Assembly (NCBI RefSeq): GCF_015775515.1 | Contig: NZ_CP065383.1 | Location: forward strand, 1,488,001-1,552,000 | Origin: Atribacter laminatus | GTDB taxonomy: Bacteria; Atribacterota; Atribacteria; Atribacterales; Atribacteraceae | Direction: 5' to 3' | DNA: 64,000 bases | Part shown: piece by piece, positions 9,545 through 18,601 of the stretch | Layout: every line of letters starts with the position of its first letter | Position numbering within the stretch: the stretch's first letter is position 1 | Translations under genes and position numbers: made by a program | The notes under the pieces: generated by a model | The model's database searches: none | What the model was told of the DNA's origin: nothing | What the model saw: the letters and a program-made list of their open reading frames with translations, nothing else

Positions 9545-10522
9545 TTATTCCCTAAATAAGGTTAACTTTTCAGCCAACTCCAGCACATCGACTGGCCAGA
9601 AACATTCCGGACGAGGACGGAGTGCCTGAGGAAGTCCAGCAGCAGGTTGGCAGTTGAGCAAAGTTTTAAGCCATTGGTCAGGAATAGCATTACGGCCATA
9701 AACAGCCCCAAGTAAAGCGCCACAAATGGCAGCATTGGTATCGGTATCTCCACCCCTCATGACCGTATCTACCACGCCTTGTTCTAGATTGTGGGAATGA
9801 AGTAGTTGCCAAAGAGCATTGTGAAAAGCTATCAATACCCAACCTTGCTGAGATATATAGTCTTTTGGAGGAGATAGAGCAGCTCCATGGACAGTATCAA
9901 GTAGACTTTCATCAATTTTCATCTTTATAGACCAACCTTCGATTTGTTCATAAAGTTCTTGGTTCCCACATCCAGTACGAATAGCTTGAGAAATAGCCAT
10001 GGTGAATAGTGCATTGGTTTGCTGACAGACAGGGTGAGGATGGGTGATTGTTGCATCCTGTCTTGCCCATTCAGCGACCTCTTCCAGATCATAGTTCACT
10101 CCAAAAATTCCCAAAGGGCTAATCCGCATTAAAGATCCGTTGGCTTGGCTTTCATGATTGGGATATCCTTTTAACCCGCTTGATACAGTTCTTCCGCAAT
10201 CAAAGGGTTTTGACTGTAACCAATAAAGGTAGGCTATTCGAGCTTTATTAGGATCATATTTGCCTACACGGACCAGCATTCGAGCCAACATGAGAGCCAT
10301 CTCTGAGTCATCGGTTGGTTGACCGGCAATAGTGTTCCAGGTGCCTCCATCAGCAAGTTCATGGATACCATTAGGATACAGGAGTTTGATTTCCTCCGGT
10401 GATTGAAACTCAACCAAGCTTCCCAAGGCATCACCAGCAAGCTGACCGAGCAAACAGCCTTGGGCACGAGCAATGAAACCCTTATCTTTTCGTCCACTAT
10501 TCAATTCTTGGTGTTGAATCAT
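9545..10522 (-). CDS. ADP-ribosylglycohydrolase family protein
   Basis: Members remove ADP-ribose from proteins or small molecules (DraG, ARH1/ARH3). The 325-residue protein shows the binuclear metal site: GQLAGDALGSLVEF near the N terminus, QPTDDSEMAL (about residue 88) and GGDTDTNAAICGALLGA near residue 255. I chose ATG 10522, which has TGAGGAT upstream, over a TTG at 10573 without one. The gene sits alone between two insertion sequences, with no DraT-like ADP-ribosyltransferase beside it. The substrate is therefore unknown; it may act on ADP-ribosylated metabolites or proteins. Confidence 0.9.
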   Translation of the reverse strand: MIQHQELNSGRKDKGFIARAQGCLLGQLAGDALGSLVEFQSPEEIKLLYPNGIHELADGGTWNTIAGQPTDDSEMALMLARMLVRVGKYDPNKARIAYLYWLQSKPFDCGRTVSSGLKGYPNHESQANGSLMRISPLGIFGVNYDLEEVAEWARQDATITHPHPVCQQTNALFTMAISQAIRTGCGNQELYEQIEGWSIKMKIDESLLDTVHGAALSPPKDYISQQGWVLIAFHNALWQLLHSHNLEQGVVDTVMRGGDTDTNAAICGALLGAVYGRNAIPDQWLKTLLNCQPAAGLPQALRPRPECFWPVDVLELAEKLTLFRE

Positions 10523-10655
10523 TATTTTATCCTCAGCTTTTAATTCTATCCAATGCATCTGTGAATTATTCAATCTATTTATAATAGATTAGTTTGTACA
10601 TTTTATTAAATCTATCCTGAAAATACCAGAATGAATGAAAATTATCCAATTAGAG

Positions 10656-10687
10656 ATTGCCACGTCGCACAAAACGCTCCTCGCAAT
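10656..10687. repeat. Left half of a dispersed repeat split by an IS
   Basis: GATTGCCACGTCGCAC followed by a GCTCCTCGCAAT end is the left half of the family seen intact near 29585-29625 and 16515-16555. Its continuation, ATGACGGAGCAG, resumes at 12440 beyond the IS1182 element. AAT is present on both sides (10685-10687 and 12439-12441). Confidence 0.8.
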
Positions 10688-12438
10688 CAGACTGTGTCAC
10701 AATTATCGGTTTTTTTGAACAAAAATAATAACTAAAAACTCAATAAAATCCTTATTCTACAAGGCATTTAGCCCATAATATGGTACAATAAAAGGGTAAG
10801 ATAAAAGTATGAGAGTCAAGAAAGGATACCCCGATCATGGCATATCGATATGCGAATAGAAACCAACTCCAACTCTTCCCGTCGAGTATCGAAGACTACA
10901 TTCCTCTCGATGATCCGGTCAGAGCCTATGATGCCTTTGTCGAAGCACTCGATCTTGAAAAGTTGGGATTGAACCTGGATCCCCACCAAGCCGGGAACCC
11001 CCAATACCACCCCAAGGTGATGTTGAAACTTGTGGTCTATGGCTATGCCTATGGGATCCGGAGTTCCCGAAAATTGGAACGAGCGAACCATCATAACCTC
11101 TCCTTTATCTGGCTGACCTCAGGGCTCACACCCGACCATAAGACCATTGCTGAATTCAGAAGAAAAAACCGCTCTCAGTTAGCTGACATCTTAAAACAGT
11201 GTGCGAAGATGTGTATCCAGCTCAATCTGATCGAAGGCAACACTCTCTTTGTTGATGGCAGCAAATTCAAAGCCAATGCCTCCATCAAAAAGAGCTGGGA
11301 TAAGAAAAAGATTCAAAAAGTCCTCAACAACATCGATCAACGCATCGCCACTATCCTCAACCAGTGTGAGACGGTCGATGAGGCTGAAAAGGGGTGTGGC
11401 TCTTTGGTCAAAATGGATCAGGAATTACAAGACCAAGACGTCTTAAAGACCAAAGTCCAGGGTATCTTAAAAGAACTGGAAACCAAAAAGCAAACATCCC
11501 TGAACACCACTGATCCGGACTGTACCCGGATCAATAGTCTTGCTGGAACTCATGCCGGCTACAGCGTCCAAAGCGTCGTCGATGAAAAGCATGGTCTGAT
11601 TCTCTCCGCTGATGTCGTCAGTGAGAATAACGACCTCAATCAGTTCAGCCAACAGATCAACCAAGCCAATGCACTCTTAGAGCATAAGTGCCAGGTCGCC
11701 TGTGCTGATTCCGGTTATGCCTCGACCACGGAATTAGCGAAAATTGACCAGCAAGGGATCAAAGTCGTCGTTCCCTCCCAAAGACAGGCCTCAGAAAAAA
11801 TACCGTCTCCTTTTGCCAAAGACCAGTTTAGCTATGATAAGATCCATGATTGCTATATCTGCCCCGAAGGACACACACTCACCTTTTCTCATCTTAATAA
11901 GAATAAAAAAAACGGTCATAAACACTATCTGATCTCAGCCAAGAAAATCTGTTTAGCTTGTCCCCATTATGGGGTTTGTACTTCCTCTCAACACGGGAGG
12001 AAAGTCATCCGACTGGCGAATGAAGAACTCAGAGAAAAGTTCGAGGCCCAGTATAAAGAGCCTGAGTCCCAAGCAATTTACCGAAAAAGAAAAGCCAAAG
12101 TCGAGCTTCCCTTTGGACATATCAAACGTAACTTAGGTGTGAATGCCTTCCTCTTAAGAGGCCTGCCAGGAGTCAAAGCCGAAGCGTCACTCTTTGGGAC
12201 CTGTTTTAACCTGGTTCGGATGATCACCCTCCTCGGGGTAACCACCTTAGTGAGTCTCTTGAAAGAGATAGGAGGGAAATATCCCACCTCTTTAGGGGGT
12301 ATCGGATAAAAACCAACCAGAATTAGCTAAGATCGAGTCTAATACCAGCCGAGATCTATTCTTAGCTTAACTTTTATCTGAAATTTTTTGAATCTACGAA
12401 AGATTACGGCTAGATAGTGACAGATGTGACACAGCCTG
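10688..12438 (+). mobile_element. IS1182-family insertion sequence
   Basis: The 1,751-bp element has inverted ends CAGACTGTGTCACA (left) and the complement of CAGGCTGTGTCACA (right), 13 of 14 bases matching. It interrupts a dispersed intergenic repeat and is flanked by AAT on both sides, an apparent 3-bp target duplication. The uninterrupted repeat elsewhere reads GCAATGACGG, so the insertion point is well defined. It carries one intact transposase gene. Confidence 0.88.
10837..12309 (+). CDS. IS1182-family transposase
   Basis: This 490-residue DDE transposase has the family N terminus (an FPSSIEDYIPLDDPVRAYDA stretch near residues 14-33), a HHNLSFIWLTSGLTPDHKTI motif, the first catalytic Asp in LFVDGSKFKANAS (about residue 140), a CADSGYAST segment near residue 290, a cysteine cluster around residues 345-385, and a C-terminal KVELPFGHIKRNLG with the likely catalytic Glu. 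The frame is complete. It starts with ATG 10837 and fills the interior of the element. Confidence 0.95.
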   Translation: MAYRYANRNQLQLFPSSIEDYIPLDDPVRAYDAFVEALDLEKLGLNLDPHQAGNPQYHPKVMLKLVVYGYAYGIRSSRKLERANHHNLSFIWLTSGLTPDHKTIAEFRRKNRSQLADILKQCAKMCIQLNLIEGNTLFVDGSKFKANASIKKSWDKKKIQKVLNNIDQRIATILNQCETVDEAEKGCGSLVKMDQELQDQDVLKTKVQGILKELETKKQTSLNTTDPDCTRINSLAGTHAGYSVQSVVDEKHGLILSADVVSENNDLNQFSQQINQANALLEHKCQVACADSGYASTTELAKIDQQGIKVVVPSQRQASEKIPSPFAKDQFSYDKIHDCYICPEGHTLTFSHLNKNKKNGHKHYLISAKKICLACPHYGVCTSSQHGRKVIRLANEELREKFEAQYKEPESQAIYRKRKAKVELPFGHIKRNLGVNAFLLRGLPGVKAEASLFGTCFNLVRMITLLGVTTLVSLLKEIGGKYPTSLGGIG

Positions 12439-12736
12439 AATGACGGAGCAGTAAAAAACTCAAATCCCCCTCGCCCATTCTCCCCCTTTTCCCCTCAGTT
12501 TTTTTACATCCTCATCTGGTGTCATAATGTGTTATGAAAGTTTGTGGTTTATTTATAAAAAATGAAATATTTATATGGGTCATCAATTTTTTTGTTTAAA
12601 AGATGTATTAACAAAATTTAAAATTATGGTAATAAAATTAGATTACGATATAATGAACGGAGAACTGGAAACGAACTGCTAAATACCAATTCGAGAGATT
12701 ATCCTAATAATAAAATATACTTATGGAGAGAATAGA

Positions 12737-13504
12737 ATGGCTCAGGTTGTTCTGACACCAGCAGCAGGGAAAAGATTGATAGCCAAAGCCATAGCGGCTC
12801 ATCCTGATATACAATCAGCGCTTTACTCAGGTATGGTTGTGATTGTGGCTGGGACAACCAACGGATATGTTGCTGAGGAAATATTGGCGATGCTTGGGCA
12901 ATCCGATGGTTTTAATCGTAAATGCTTCTATCGAGGTATTGTACTTCCACCAGCTCAATTGATGTCAGAGACAGGAAGGCGGCTGGATGAAAGTGGATTC
13001 CCAGGCGATGTGGTTATTGTTCGTGGCAAATGGTTAAAAGGGAAAACCATTTCTGATGTCATTGATGAAATGAAGCAAGGAGATGTAATTTTAAAAGGGG
13101 CAAATGCCCTTGATGTTTTGGGAAAGCGAGCAGCAGTCCTTGTTGGTCACCCAGAAGGAGGGACTGCAGTTACTGCTTTGAAGGCAGTTATTGGCAAGCG
13201 AGTGCGCTTGATTATTCCAGTTGGTTTAGAAAAACGGATTTTTGGGAATCTGGATGAAATAGTTACCAGAATGAATGCTTCCGAATCGTCAGGACCACGG
13301 ATTTTAACGATCCCAGGAGAAGTTTTTACTGAAATAGATGCAATATCGCTCCTTTCGGGAGTAAAATGTGATCTGGTTGCCAGTGGAGGAGTTGGTGGGG
13401 CAGAAGGAGCCATTTGGTTAAATATCAGTGGTGACGTGGGGAAAGTGAATCATATTATAAGCCTAATTAGTTCTATTTTAAATGAGCCACCTTTTGAGCT
13501 CTAA
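12737..13504 (+). CDS. Conserved hypothetical protein, possible NagB/CoA-transferase-like fold
   Basis: This 255-residue soluble protein has no signal peptide or membrane segment. Glycine-rich stretches ([17 protein letters not shown] near residue 33, [12 protein letters not shown] near 115, [12 protein letters not shown] near 217) recall sugar-phosphate sensing and NagB/RpiA/CoA-transferase folds, in which a GTT segment binds a phosphate and a D-x-x-x-x-GANA motif follows. That is inference from pattern only; I cannot name the family. It starts at ATG behind GGAGAG. An MFS carrier gene follows after 70 bp on the same strand, so the two may act on the same compound. Confidence 0.7.
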   Translation: MAQVVLTPAAGKRLIAKAIAAHPDIQSALYSGMVVIVAGTTNGYVAEEILAMLGQSDGFNRKCFYRGIVLPPAQLMSETGRRLDESGFPGDVVIVRGKWLKGKTISDVIDEMKQGDVILKGANALDVLGKRAAVLVGHPEGGTAVTALKAVIGKRVRLIIPVGLEKRIFGNLDEIVTRMNASESSGPRILTIPGEVFTEIDAISLLSGVKCDLVASGGVGGAEGAIWLNISGDVGKVNHIISLISSILNEPPFEL

Positions 13505-13574
13505 GATCTTTCTTAATTAATAATCTCCTTAACTTTTAAAAGAATATAGTTGTCATAAGTAGGAATGATTTATT

Positions 13575-14735
13575 ATGACTTTCACTAAAACACACTTTGT
13601 TGGATATCTGGGATTTGTCTCATTAGGCCTTGCAAACACGATAATTGGTCCGGCTATTCCCAGTTTAATAAATGAATTTGGGATGAGCTTCTCGCTTGTA
13701 GGGGCTCTTTTTTTTGTACAAGGTGTATTTTATTTTATTTCGGTTTTATCGTCTGGAGTAGCGTCAGATTTTTTTGGTAAGAAACCTTTTCTGCTTATTG
13801 GTGCGACCTTGATGGCTTCGGGCTTAATAGCTTTTATTTTGGGGAGAAATGAAATCGCGCTCTTTTTTTCAATAGCACTTATTGGAACAGGAGTGGGAGC
13901 CTTAGATGGTGGATTGAATGGTTTGTTTATCGATATATCAGGAGATCAAAAAGGAATTGGTTTAGGGTTACTCCATATGTGCTTTGGAATTGGAGCGTTG
14001 AGTGGACCGCTCATTTTTACTTTTGCTTCTGCGTCTTTATTAAATTGGAGACTGGCCTTTCTCTTTACTGCGTGTCTTCCGATTCTATTTTTCCTTTTAT
14101 TATTTCCCATTCATCTATCAAAAGTGGGTAAAGAAGAAACAATGAGATTTTCAGATGTTACCATGTTATTGAAGAATAGGATTATTATCCAACTCTTATT
14201 GCTTCTTTTTGTCTATGTGGGAGCCGAACAAGTAATTGCTGGTTGGCTTCCTACCTATTTAATTAACACACGAAACGTATCTCATTCGATCGGATCGTTT
14301 ACTCTTTCTTTATTTTTTATCGGTTTAACAATTGGGAGACTTTTAACCGGTTTAATCTCAGATAAGGTGGGTTACTCGAGAACTTTGGTTTTGTTGAGTT
14401 TAGGTTCGGCAGTATTTTTTGCACTTGTTTTTACCATTCAAGCAATCAATCCAGTTGTAATAATCTTTATTTTGTTAGGTTTCTTTTTATCTGGGATCTA
14501 TCCAACCGTTATGGCTCAAGCCGGTTCTATTTTCCCTCAATATAGTGGCACAATCTCGGGCGTTCTAACTGCTGCAGGTGGAATTGGTGGAATGCTCATG
14601 CCTCTTGGTATGGGTTTGGTTTCTGAGTATGCCGGTTTACAAGTGGGTCTTTTCGTTCCCCTTATTTCCACAATCATCATGTTTTTCTTGTCAGTCTTAT
14701 CATTTAACTATTTAAAGAAAAGAATACAGGGTTAA
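13575..14735 (+). CDS. Major facilitator superfamily transporter
   Basis: This 386-residue protein has twelve predicted membrane helices in two halves and the inter-helix motif GVASDFFGKKP (about residue 60), with a matching GLISDKVGYSR in the second half. These are the MFS A-like motifs. It most resembles sugar or small-metabolite carriers of the FucP/YfkF-like type, but the substrate is not readable. It follows the unknown 12737 gene by 70 bp and probably shares its transcript. Confidence 0.88.
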   Translation: MTFTKTHFVGYLGFVSLGLANTIIGPAIPSLINEFGMSFSLVGALFFVQGVFYFISVLSSGVASDFFGKKPFLLIGATLMASGLIAFILGRNEIALFFSIALIGTGVGALDGGLNGLFIDISGDQKGIGLGLLHMCFGIGALSGPLIFTFASASLLNWRLAFLFTACLPILFFLLLFPIHLSKVGKEETMRFSDVTMLLKNRIIIQLLLLLFVYVGAEQVIAGWLPTYLINTRNVSHSIGSFTLSLFFIGLTIGRLLTGLISDKVGYSRTLVLLSLGSAVFFALVFTIQAINPVVIIFILLGFFLSGIYPTVMAQAGSIFPQYSGTISGVLTAAGGIGGMLMPLGMGLVSEYAGLQVGLFVPLISTIIMFFLSVLSFNYLKKRIQG

Positions 14736-14894
14736 TACTCTGGATTGGCTAGGGTTAAGCCATAAATCAGCTGCGTTAAATTGGTTTCTCGGCAGTCTAT
14801 TTTTTTTACTGGGAGTTGATTTATCAAGCCCGCAGCCATTTTATATAAATTAAATATTTACGATGTATTTTTGCAGATGAGTAGGTGAGTCAGG

Positions 14895-15416
14895 GTGTAT
14901 TCAATTTTTGCTTATGAAAACCAACCAGAACTTTGGGTAGAAGCGGCTCGGAATATCGAAAGACGCTATGGAATCACCAAGGCATTGGGCTATGTTATAG
15001 GAGAAAAGCTTTATAATCTTCTTATTACGCACAATAACTCACTTTTAAAACTTCAGCAGATTGAAGAGAAAAGAAGACGATCAGATTACAAACCACAACG
15101 AAAAGTTCATTCAGTTTTCGGTGATTATGGAATAGATCTGGATCAAGAATACCAGCGGTTAAAAAGAGTGATTGATGAAACCAATCGAGCCAAGCAGGAA
15201 ATGGTCAAAAGAATTTTAAATGTTTTCGATATAAACCAAATCCATGAATATTTTCAGTCCAATCCTCGTTTAGGAAGCTCTGGTCACATTCTAACAGAGG
15301 AGCAGCAACGATTTTGGTGGAAAATGGGAATAGAAGAACACACCCTTGAAGATGAAATACACGATGCATTATTGTTTGGTGAATTGCAACGATTGTTTTT
15401 TAAAGAAACTGAATGA
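14895..15416 (+). CDS. Hypothetical helical protein
   Basis: This 173-residue protein is charged and mainly helical, with a probable coiled coil around residues 45-100 (KLQQIEEKRRRSD, then an EYQRLKRVIDETNRAKQEM stretch). No signal peptide, membrane segment or known motif is visible. It starts with GTG 14895, preceded by AGGTGAG at short spacing. It stands between the MFS gene and the convergent TspO-like gene, only 7 bp from the latter's stop. I do not recognise its family. Confidence 0.65.
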   Translation: MYSIFAYENQPELWVEAARNIERRYGITKALGYVIGEKLYNLLITHNNSLLKLQQIEEKRRRSDYKPQRKVHSVFGDYGIDLDQEYQRLKRVIDETNRAKQEMVKRILNVFDINQIHEYFQSNPRLGSSGHILTEEQQRFWWKMGIEEHTLEDEIHDALLFGELQRLFFKETE

Positions 15417-15423
15417 ATGTTTA

Positions 15424-16236
15424 TTATTGGGAGTGATGAATTTCCGCTTTCTTCTTAGAAAATAACAAATAGAGGATAGTTATTGCAAAAATAGCTATGC
15501 AGGTAATAACGGTATACATAACTGCCGGGTATTGATTAGAAAATCCGCTCATTGATGAATGTTTAATGTATATTCCCAAATAAGCCCATATCAAAACGAG
15601 ACCATAGGCAATGTCTCTATTCTTGAATAAAGTAACTGATCCAATCAGCATCCCGATAATGATAACCAAAACTGCCCAAATTGACTCTGATATTCCGAAT
15701 CCCTTCCAACCAAAATCAACAAGAAGAGTTGTAGCATTGGCAATAGTTGCTACAGTAATCCAGCCAAAATAAACACTGAAAGGAATCCTGATAAGTATCT
15801 TTTCTTTTGATGTAAATTTTTCTTGGCTGGTCATCTGATTAATACGGATTAGACAAATGAGAATAACTACAATCAAAAATAGTGAAAGTGGAATTAAAAA
15901 ATAATGCCAAGAAAAAATCCATAATACATTGGCAATTGAAGAAACTGTAAACAATATATTTATTTTTTGCAGTAATTCGAATTTGATGGTCTTTTTATCA
16001 CCTTGAAATAAGCCAATTTGATAAAGTGTGTAAAGTGCCAGCAAGACATAAATCAAACCCCAGATTGAAAAAGTGAGACCTGCTGGAGCAAAAAGATTCG
16101 GGTAGGAATCGGATACCTGACCGGTATTTACTCGGTTTATGGGCAGAATATTGGCCAGGGCGTTAGTAATGACCATGAGCAAGTAAGTGATACTTGTAAT
16201 AATCTTCATTGAATTCCTACTTTGAATGGCTTCCAT
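15424..16236 (-). CDS. TspO/MBR-related membrane protein
   Basis: This 270-residue membrane protein has about seven or eight hydrophobic segments. The N-terminal part carries NALANILPIN and NLFAPAGLTFSIWGLIYVLL, the signature of the long TspO-related proteins often annotated as tryptophan-rich sensory proteins. True TspO binds porphyrins and is about 160 residues; this longer family has no established role. The start ATG 16236 has AAGGAGGG at good spacing. It converges with the 14895 gene and borders a repeat-dense gap upstream. Confidence 0.75.
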   Translation of the reverse strand: MEAIQSRNSMKIITSITYLLMVITNALANILPINRVNTGQVSDSYPNLFAPAGLTFSIWGLIYVLLALYTLYQIGLFQGDKKTIKFELLQKINILFTVSSIANVLWIFSWHYFLIPLSLFLIVVILICLIRINQMTSQEKFTSKEKILIRIPFSVYFGWITVATIANATTLLVDFGWKGFGISESIWAVLVIIIGMLIGSVTLFKNRDIAYGLVLIWAYLGIYIKHSSMSGFSNQYPAVMYTVITCIAIFAITILYLLFSKKKAEIHHSQ

Positions 16237-16319
16237 TTTAAACCCTCCTTACTTTATGTTTTGCTCTATTATTATTTCACATTTTATTAAAATAGGTAAG
16301 AGCTTCATGTTCTGTAAAG

Positions 16320-17175
16320 CATCTGATGGGGGTTAAAAAACCGAGAGGGCGAGGGGGAGAAAATGAGAAGGGAAAAGGTTTCAGGATGACCGATTAAAGG
16401 CACACCCCCCTTTATCCCCCCTCAATGGGGGAATTTATAAGATGGTATTTTCAGGATAGACCGTCATGCTGCTTTGCAGCACCAGATGAGAATGAAAATA
16501 CCTATCTAAATCCGTCATTGCGAGGAGCGTCTTGTGCGACGTGGCAATCTCTACCATCCACTTAGTCATTCTGAGGAGTCCGGTGTTTTTGCCGGACGAC
16601 GTAAGAATCTCATCATTTAAAGTATTTATGAAGAAAAAACTTAAAAGATGAGATCCTCACGCCCTCAAAAAGCGAGGGCTCAGGATGACCGATTAAAGGC
16701 ACACCCCCCTTTAACCCCCCTCAATGGGGGAATTTATAAGATGGTATTTACAGGATAGACCTTCATGATGCTTTCGCAGCACCAGATCACAATGAAAAAA
16801 TTGTATGTCGATCAATTTCCCCCTTTAGAAAAGGGGGTTAGGGGGATCTGATTTTTTTACTGCTCCGTCATTGCGAGGAATCTAACCGTCTTTTGGTTAG
16901 ACGACGTGGCAATCTCATTTAGTAATAACCAAAAGATGAGATCCTCACGCGGAAATGCACCGCTCAGGATGACGCCTGCAGCATCAGATGAGATCCTTAC
17001 GCCCTCGAAAAACGAGGGTTCAGAATGGTACCTGCGATTTCAGATGAGGATCAAAGCCCAAGATTCGATATGCCATGGCATATCGCTACATTATATAAAC
17101 ATAGGGTACAATACATTGTACCCTATGTTTATATAATCTTTTGTAGGGGCTTGATTTATCATGCCCGCATGAAAT
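16320..17175. repeat. Cluster of dispersed intergenic repeats
   Basis: No gene lies here. The stretch is a mosaic of at least four repeat families: ACACCCCCCTTT/CCCCTCAATGGGGG blocks ending in TATAAGATGGTATTT (16400-16455, 16695-16750), CGTCATTGCGAGGA...GACGTGGCAATCTC blocks (16515-16555, 16866-16917), GAGATCCTCACG...CTCAGGATGAC blocks (16650-16690, 16937-16975), and a palindromic ATGCCATGGCAT block (17065-17170). Part (16443-16768) is an inverted near-copy of 29375-29695. Open frames here, such as 16906-17136, are repeat sequence. Confidence 0.85.
17090..17137. repeat. Perfect 23-bp inverted repeat (hairpin)
   Basis: Two 23-base arms separated by the two bases AC pair perfectly; the arm core is ACATAGGGTACAAT. 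It is preceded by the palindrome ATATGCCATGGCATAT and followed by GTAGGGGCTTGATTTATC. Related, less perfect copies of the whole block occur at about 23118-23195, 29215-29340, 34536-34645 and 56041-56115. The arms differ in sequence between copies but keep pairing, which suggests that structure is what is conserved. Confidence 0.8.
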
Positions 17176-17359
17176 TTTTAAGTTTGATAAAATGAATGTT
17201 TTACGAATTCCAACCAAGATCAGTAATAAATTGGAATGAAAAATAATTTCCTGCCTGAAGAGTAAATTCAGCTTTTTAACTCGAGTTTTTAAAGCCTTTC
17301 GTTTTTAAGCAAGCATGAAGGTATATAACATAATCCAAAAATATTGAAAATTAAAGCAT

Positions 17360-17782
17360 TTATTGAGCGAAAGTATCAAACACTACGATTTTTTTTGCAG
17401 TAGCTTGAACCGGATAGGATTCTAAAACAGGCCCTGTGAATGTCACTTCAACAATCATCCCAGTTTGCAGTTCAATAAATGGAATAGGAATGAATTGACT
17501 ACTAGAAGAAAGTAGATTGTCAATTTTAAAAATTTGGGTTGAAGAGGTGATTGATATATAAGCTTTATCGTAAGAAGTATCTTCATAGAGAGGGCCTTCC
17601 ACATATATAGTTCCTAAAATATCAGATTTAACTTGAGTAGGAACAATATTGAGAATAGTTCCACGAATATCAACTTGGTCATCTGAATTGGGTGGGAATT
17701 GTTGGTTTGGACAACAACCGGTAAAAAGGAAAATAGAAAAAAATAGTATAATATAAAGAGCAATATGTTTTTTAGAGTTCAT
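17360..17782 (-). CDS. Small lipoprotein
   Basis: This 140-residue exported protein has a signal peptide ending in FTGC (Cys23), a likely lipobox. The mature part is a compact beta-rich domain with IRGTILNI, ILGTIYVEG and TGMIVEVTFTG segments, resembling the YobA/DUF3221 small lipoprotein type; the function of that type is not known. ATG 17782 has AAGGAGGA in front. The upstream 350 bp to the divergent HTH gene are gene-free. Confidence 0.72.
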   Translation of the reverse strand: MNSKKHIALYIILFFSIFLFTGCCPNQQFPPNSDDQVDIRGTILNIVPTQVKSDILGTIYVEGPLYEDTSYDKAYISITSSTQIFKIDNLLSSSSQFIPIPFIELQTGMIVEVTFTGPVLESYPVQATAKKIVVFDTFAQ

Positions 17783-18134
17783 AACAAATCCTCCTTAATA
17801 TTAGCTATGATGGGTTGAAACCCTAAGTTAATTTATTTATCTTTAAGCTATTGCAATGGTTTAAACATACAAATTGATGAATCATTTAAAAAAATATAAG
17901 ATAATATAAAATTTTGATTAATACTTTGAGCTTTATAGAGCTTGTTATTTAACTTTAACAAATTTCCCCTACAAAGTCTAATCTATTAACTGTGTGTTAT
18001 TAAATGTTGAAAGAATCTTAGTAAATCTTCTCCTATTTTAATAATTTAGTACTTACTAAAACATATGTTTCTTAACCCTATTGACTAAAAAGTTAAAGAA
18101 AGTTATTTTATAAAAAAAGGAGGGAGAATATCAT
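17783..18134. other. Divergent intergenic region
   Basis: This AT-rich gap separates the divergent lipoprotein and HTH genes and carries no gene. A possible plus-strand promoter is TTGACT at 18081-18086, a 17-bp spacer and TATTTT at 18104-18109, directly before the HTH gene's AAGGAGGGAG site; support is only moderate. Confidence 0.4.
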
Positions 18135-18521
18135 ATGGCAAGTTATACCATACGAGAAGCTGCAAAAGCTACTGGTGTATCGGAAGGAACAGTAAGACGC
18201 TTAATAAAAATTGGAAAGCTATCGGCTGAAAAAGAAAAGGGTGTATATCGTATTCCCGTAGAGGCTGTACAGAGTTACCTGGCTGATAAGGGTAAAAGCG
18301 AGACGAAGGCAGAAGCTCCTAAAGTTATCAAACCAAAACCAGTGGATGACAAGCTATATCAGGAAATGAAAGACCGAATTTCATTTTTAGAAGAAGAATT
18401 GAAAAACTGCCGAAGTTTGGTTGAGAAATTAACTTCCAAAGCTTTTCCTGAGGATAAACCACCAGATAATCGTGGTGCCGTAAAAAGGATGGTTGAATGG
18501 TTTGTAGGGAAAAAAGAATGA
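18135..18521 (+). CDS. Helix-turn-helix DNA-binding protein, excisionase/MerR-like
   Basis: This 128-residue protein starts with a winged HTH of the excisionase (HTH_17) type: YTIREAAKATGVSEGTVRRLIKIGKL at residues 4-29 and YRIPVEAVQSYL near 40-51. A linker rich in Lys and Pro leads to a short helical coiled-coil segment (residues 75-105) that could mediate oligomerisation. It begins with ATG after AAGGAGGGAGAATATC. No integrase is nearby, so a chromosomal regulator is as likely as a phage relic. Confidence 0.75.
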   Translation: MASYTIREAAKATGVSEGTVRRLIKIGKLSAEKEKGVYRIPVEAVQSYLADKGKSETKAEAPKVIKPKPVDDKLYQEMKDRISFLEEELKNCRSLVEKLTSKAFPEDKPPDNRGAVKRMVEWFVGKKE

Positions 18522-18601
18522 ATTGATTTTTTATCCTATTCTAAATAATCCAATCATCGAAAAGAAGTTTCATTTGTTAAACAGAGACAGTTGAATGAAT
18601 T

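Noticed and set aside
16906-17136. 76-residue open frame in the plus strand
   Set aside because: It lies wholly in dispersed repeat and hairpin sequence, with no ribosome binding site.
18135-18521. Excisionase of a second integrated element
   Set aside because: No integrase, tRNA or direct repeats are near; it may equally be a chromosomal regulator.
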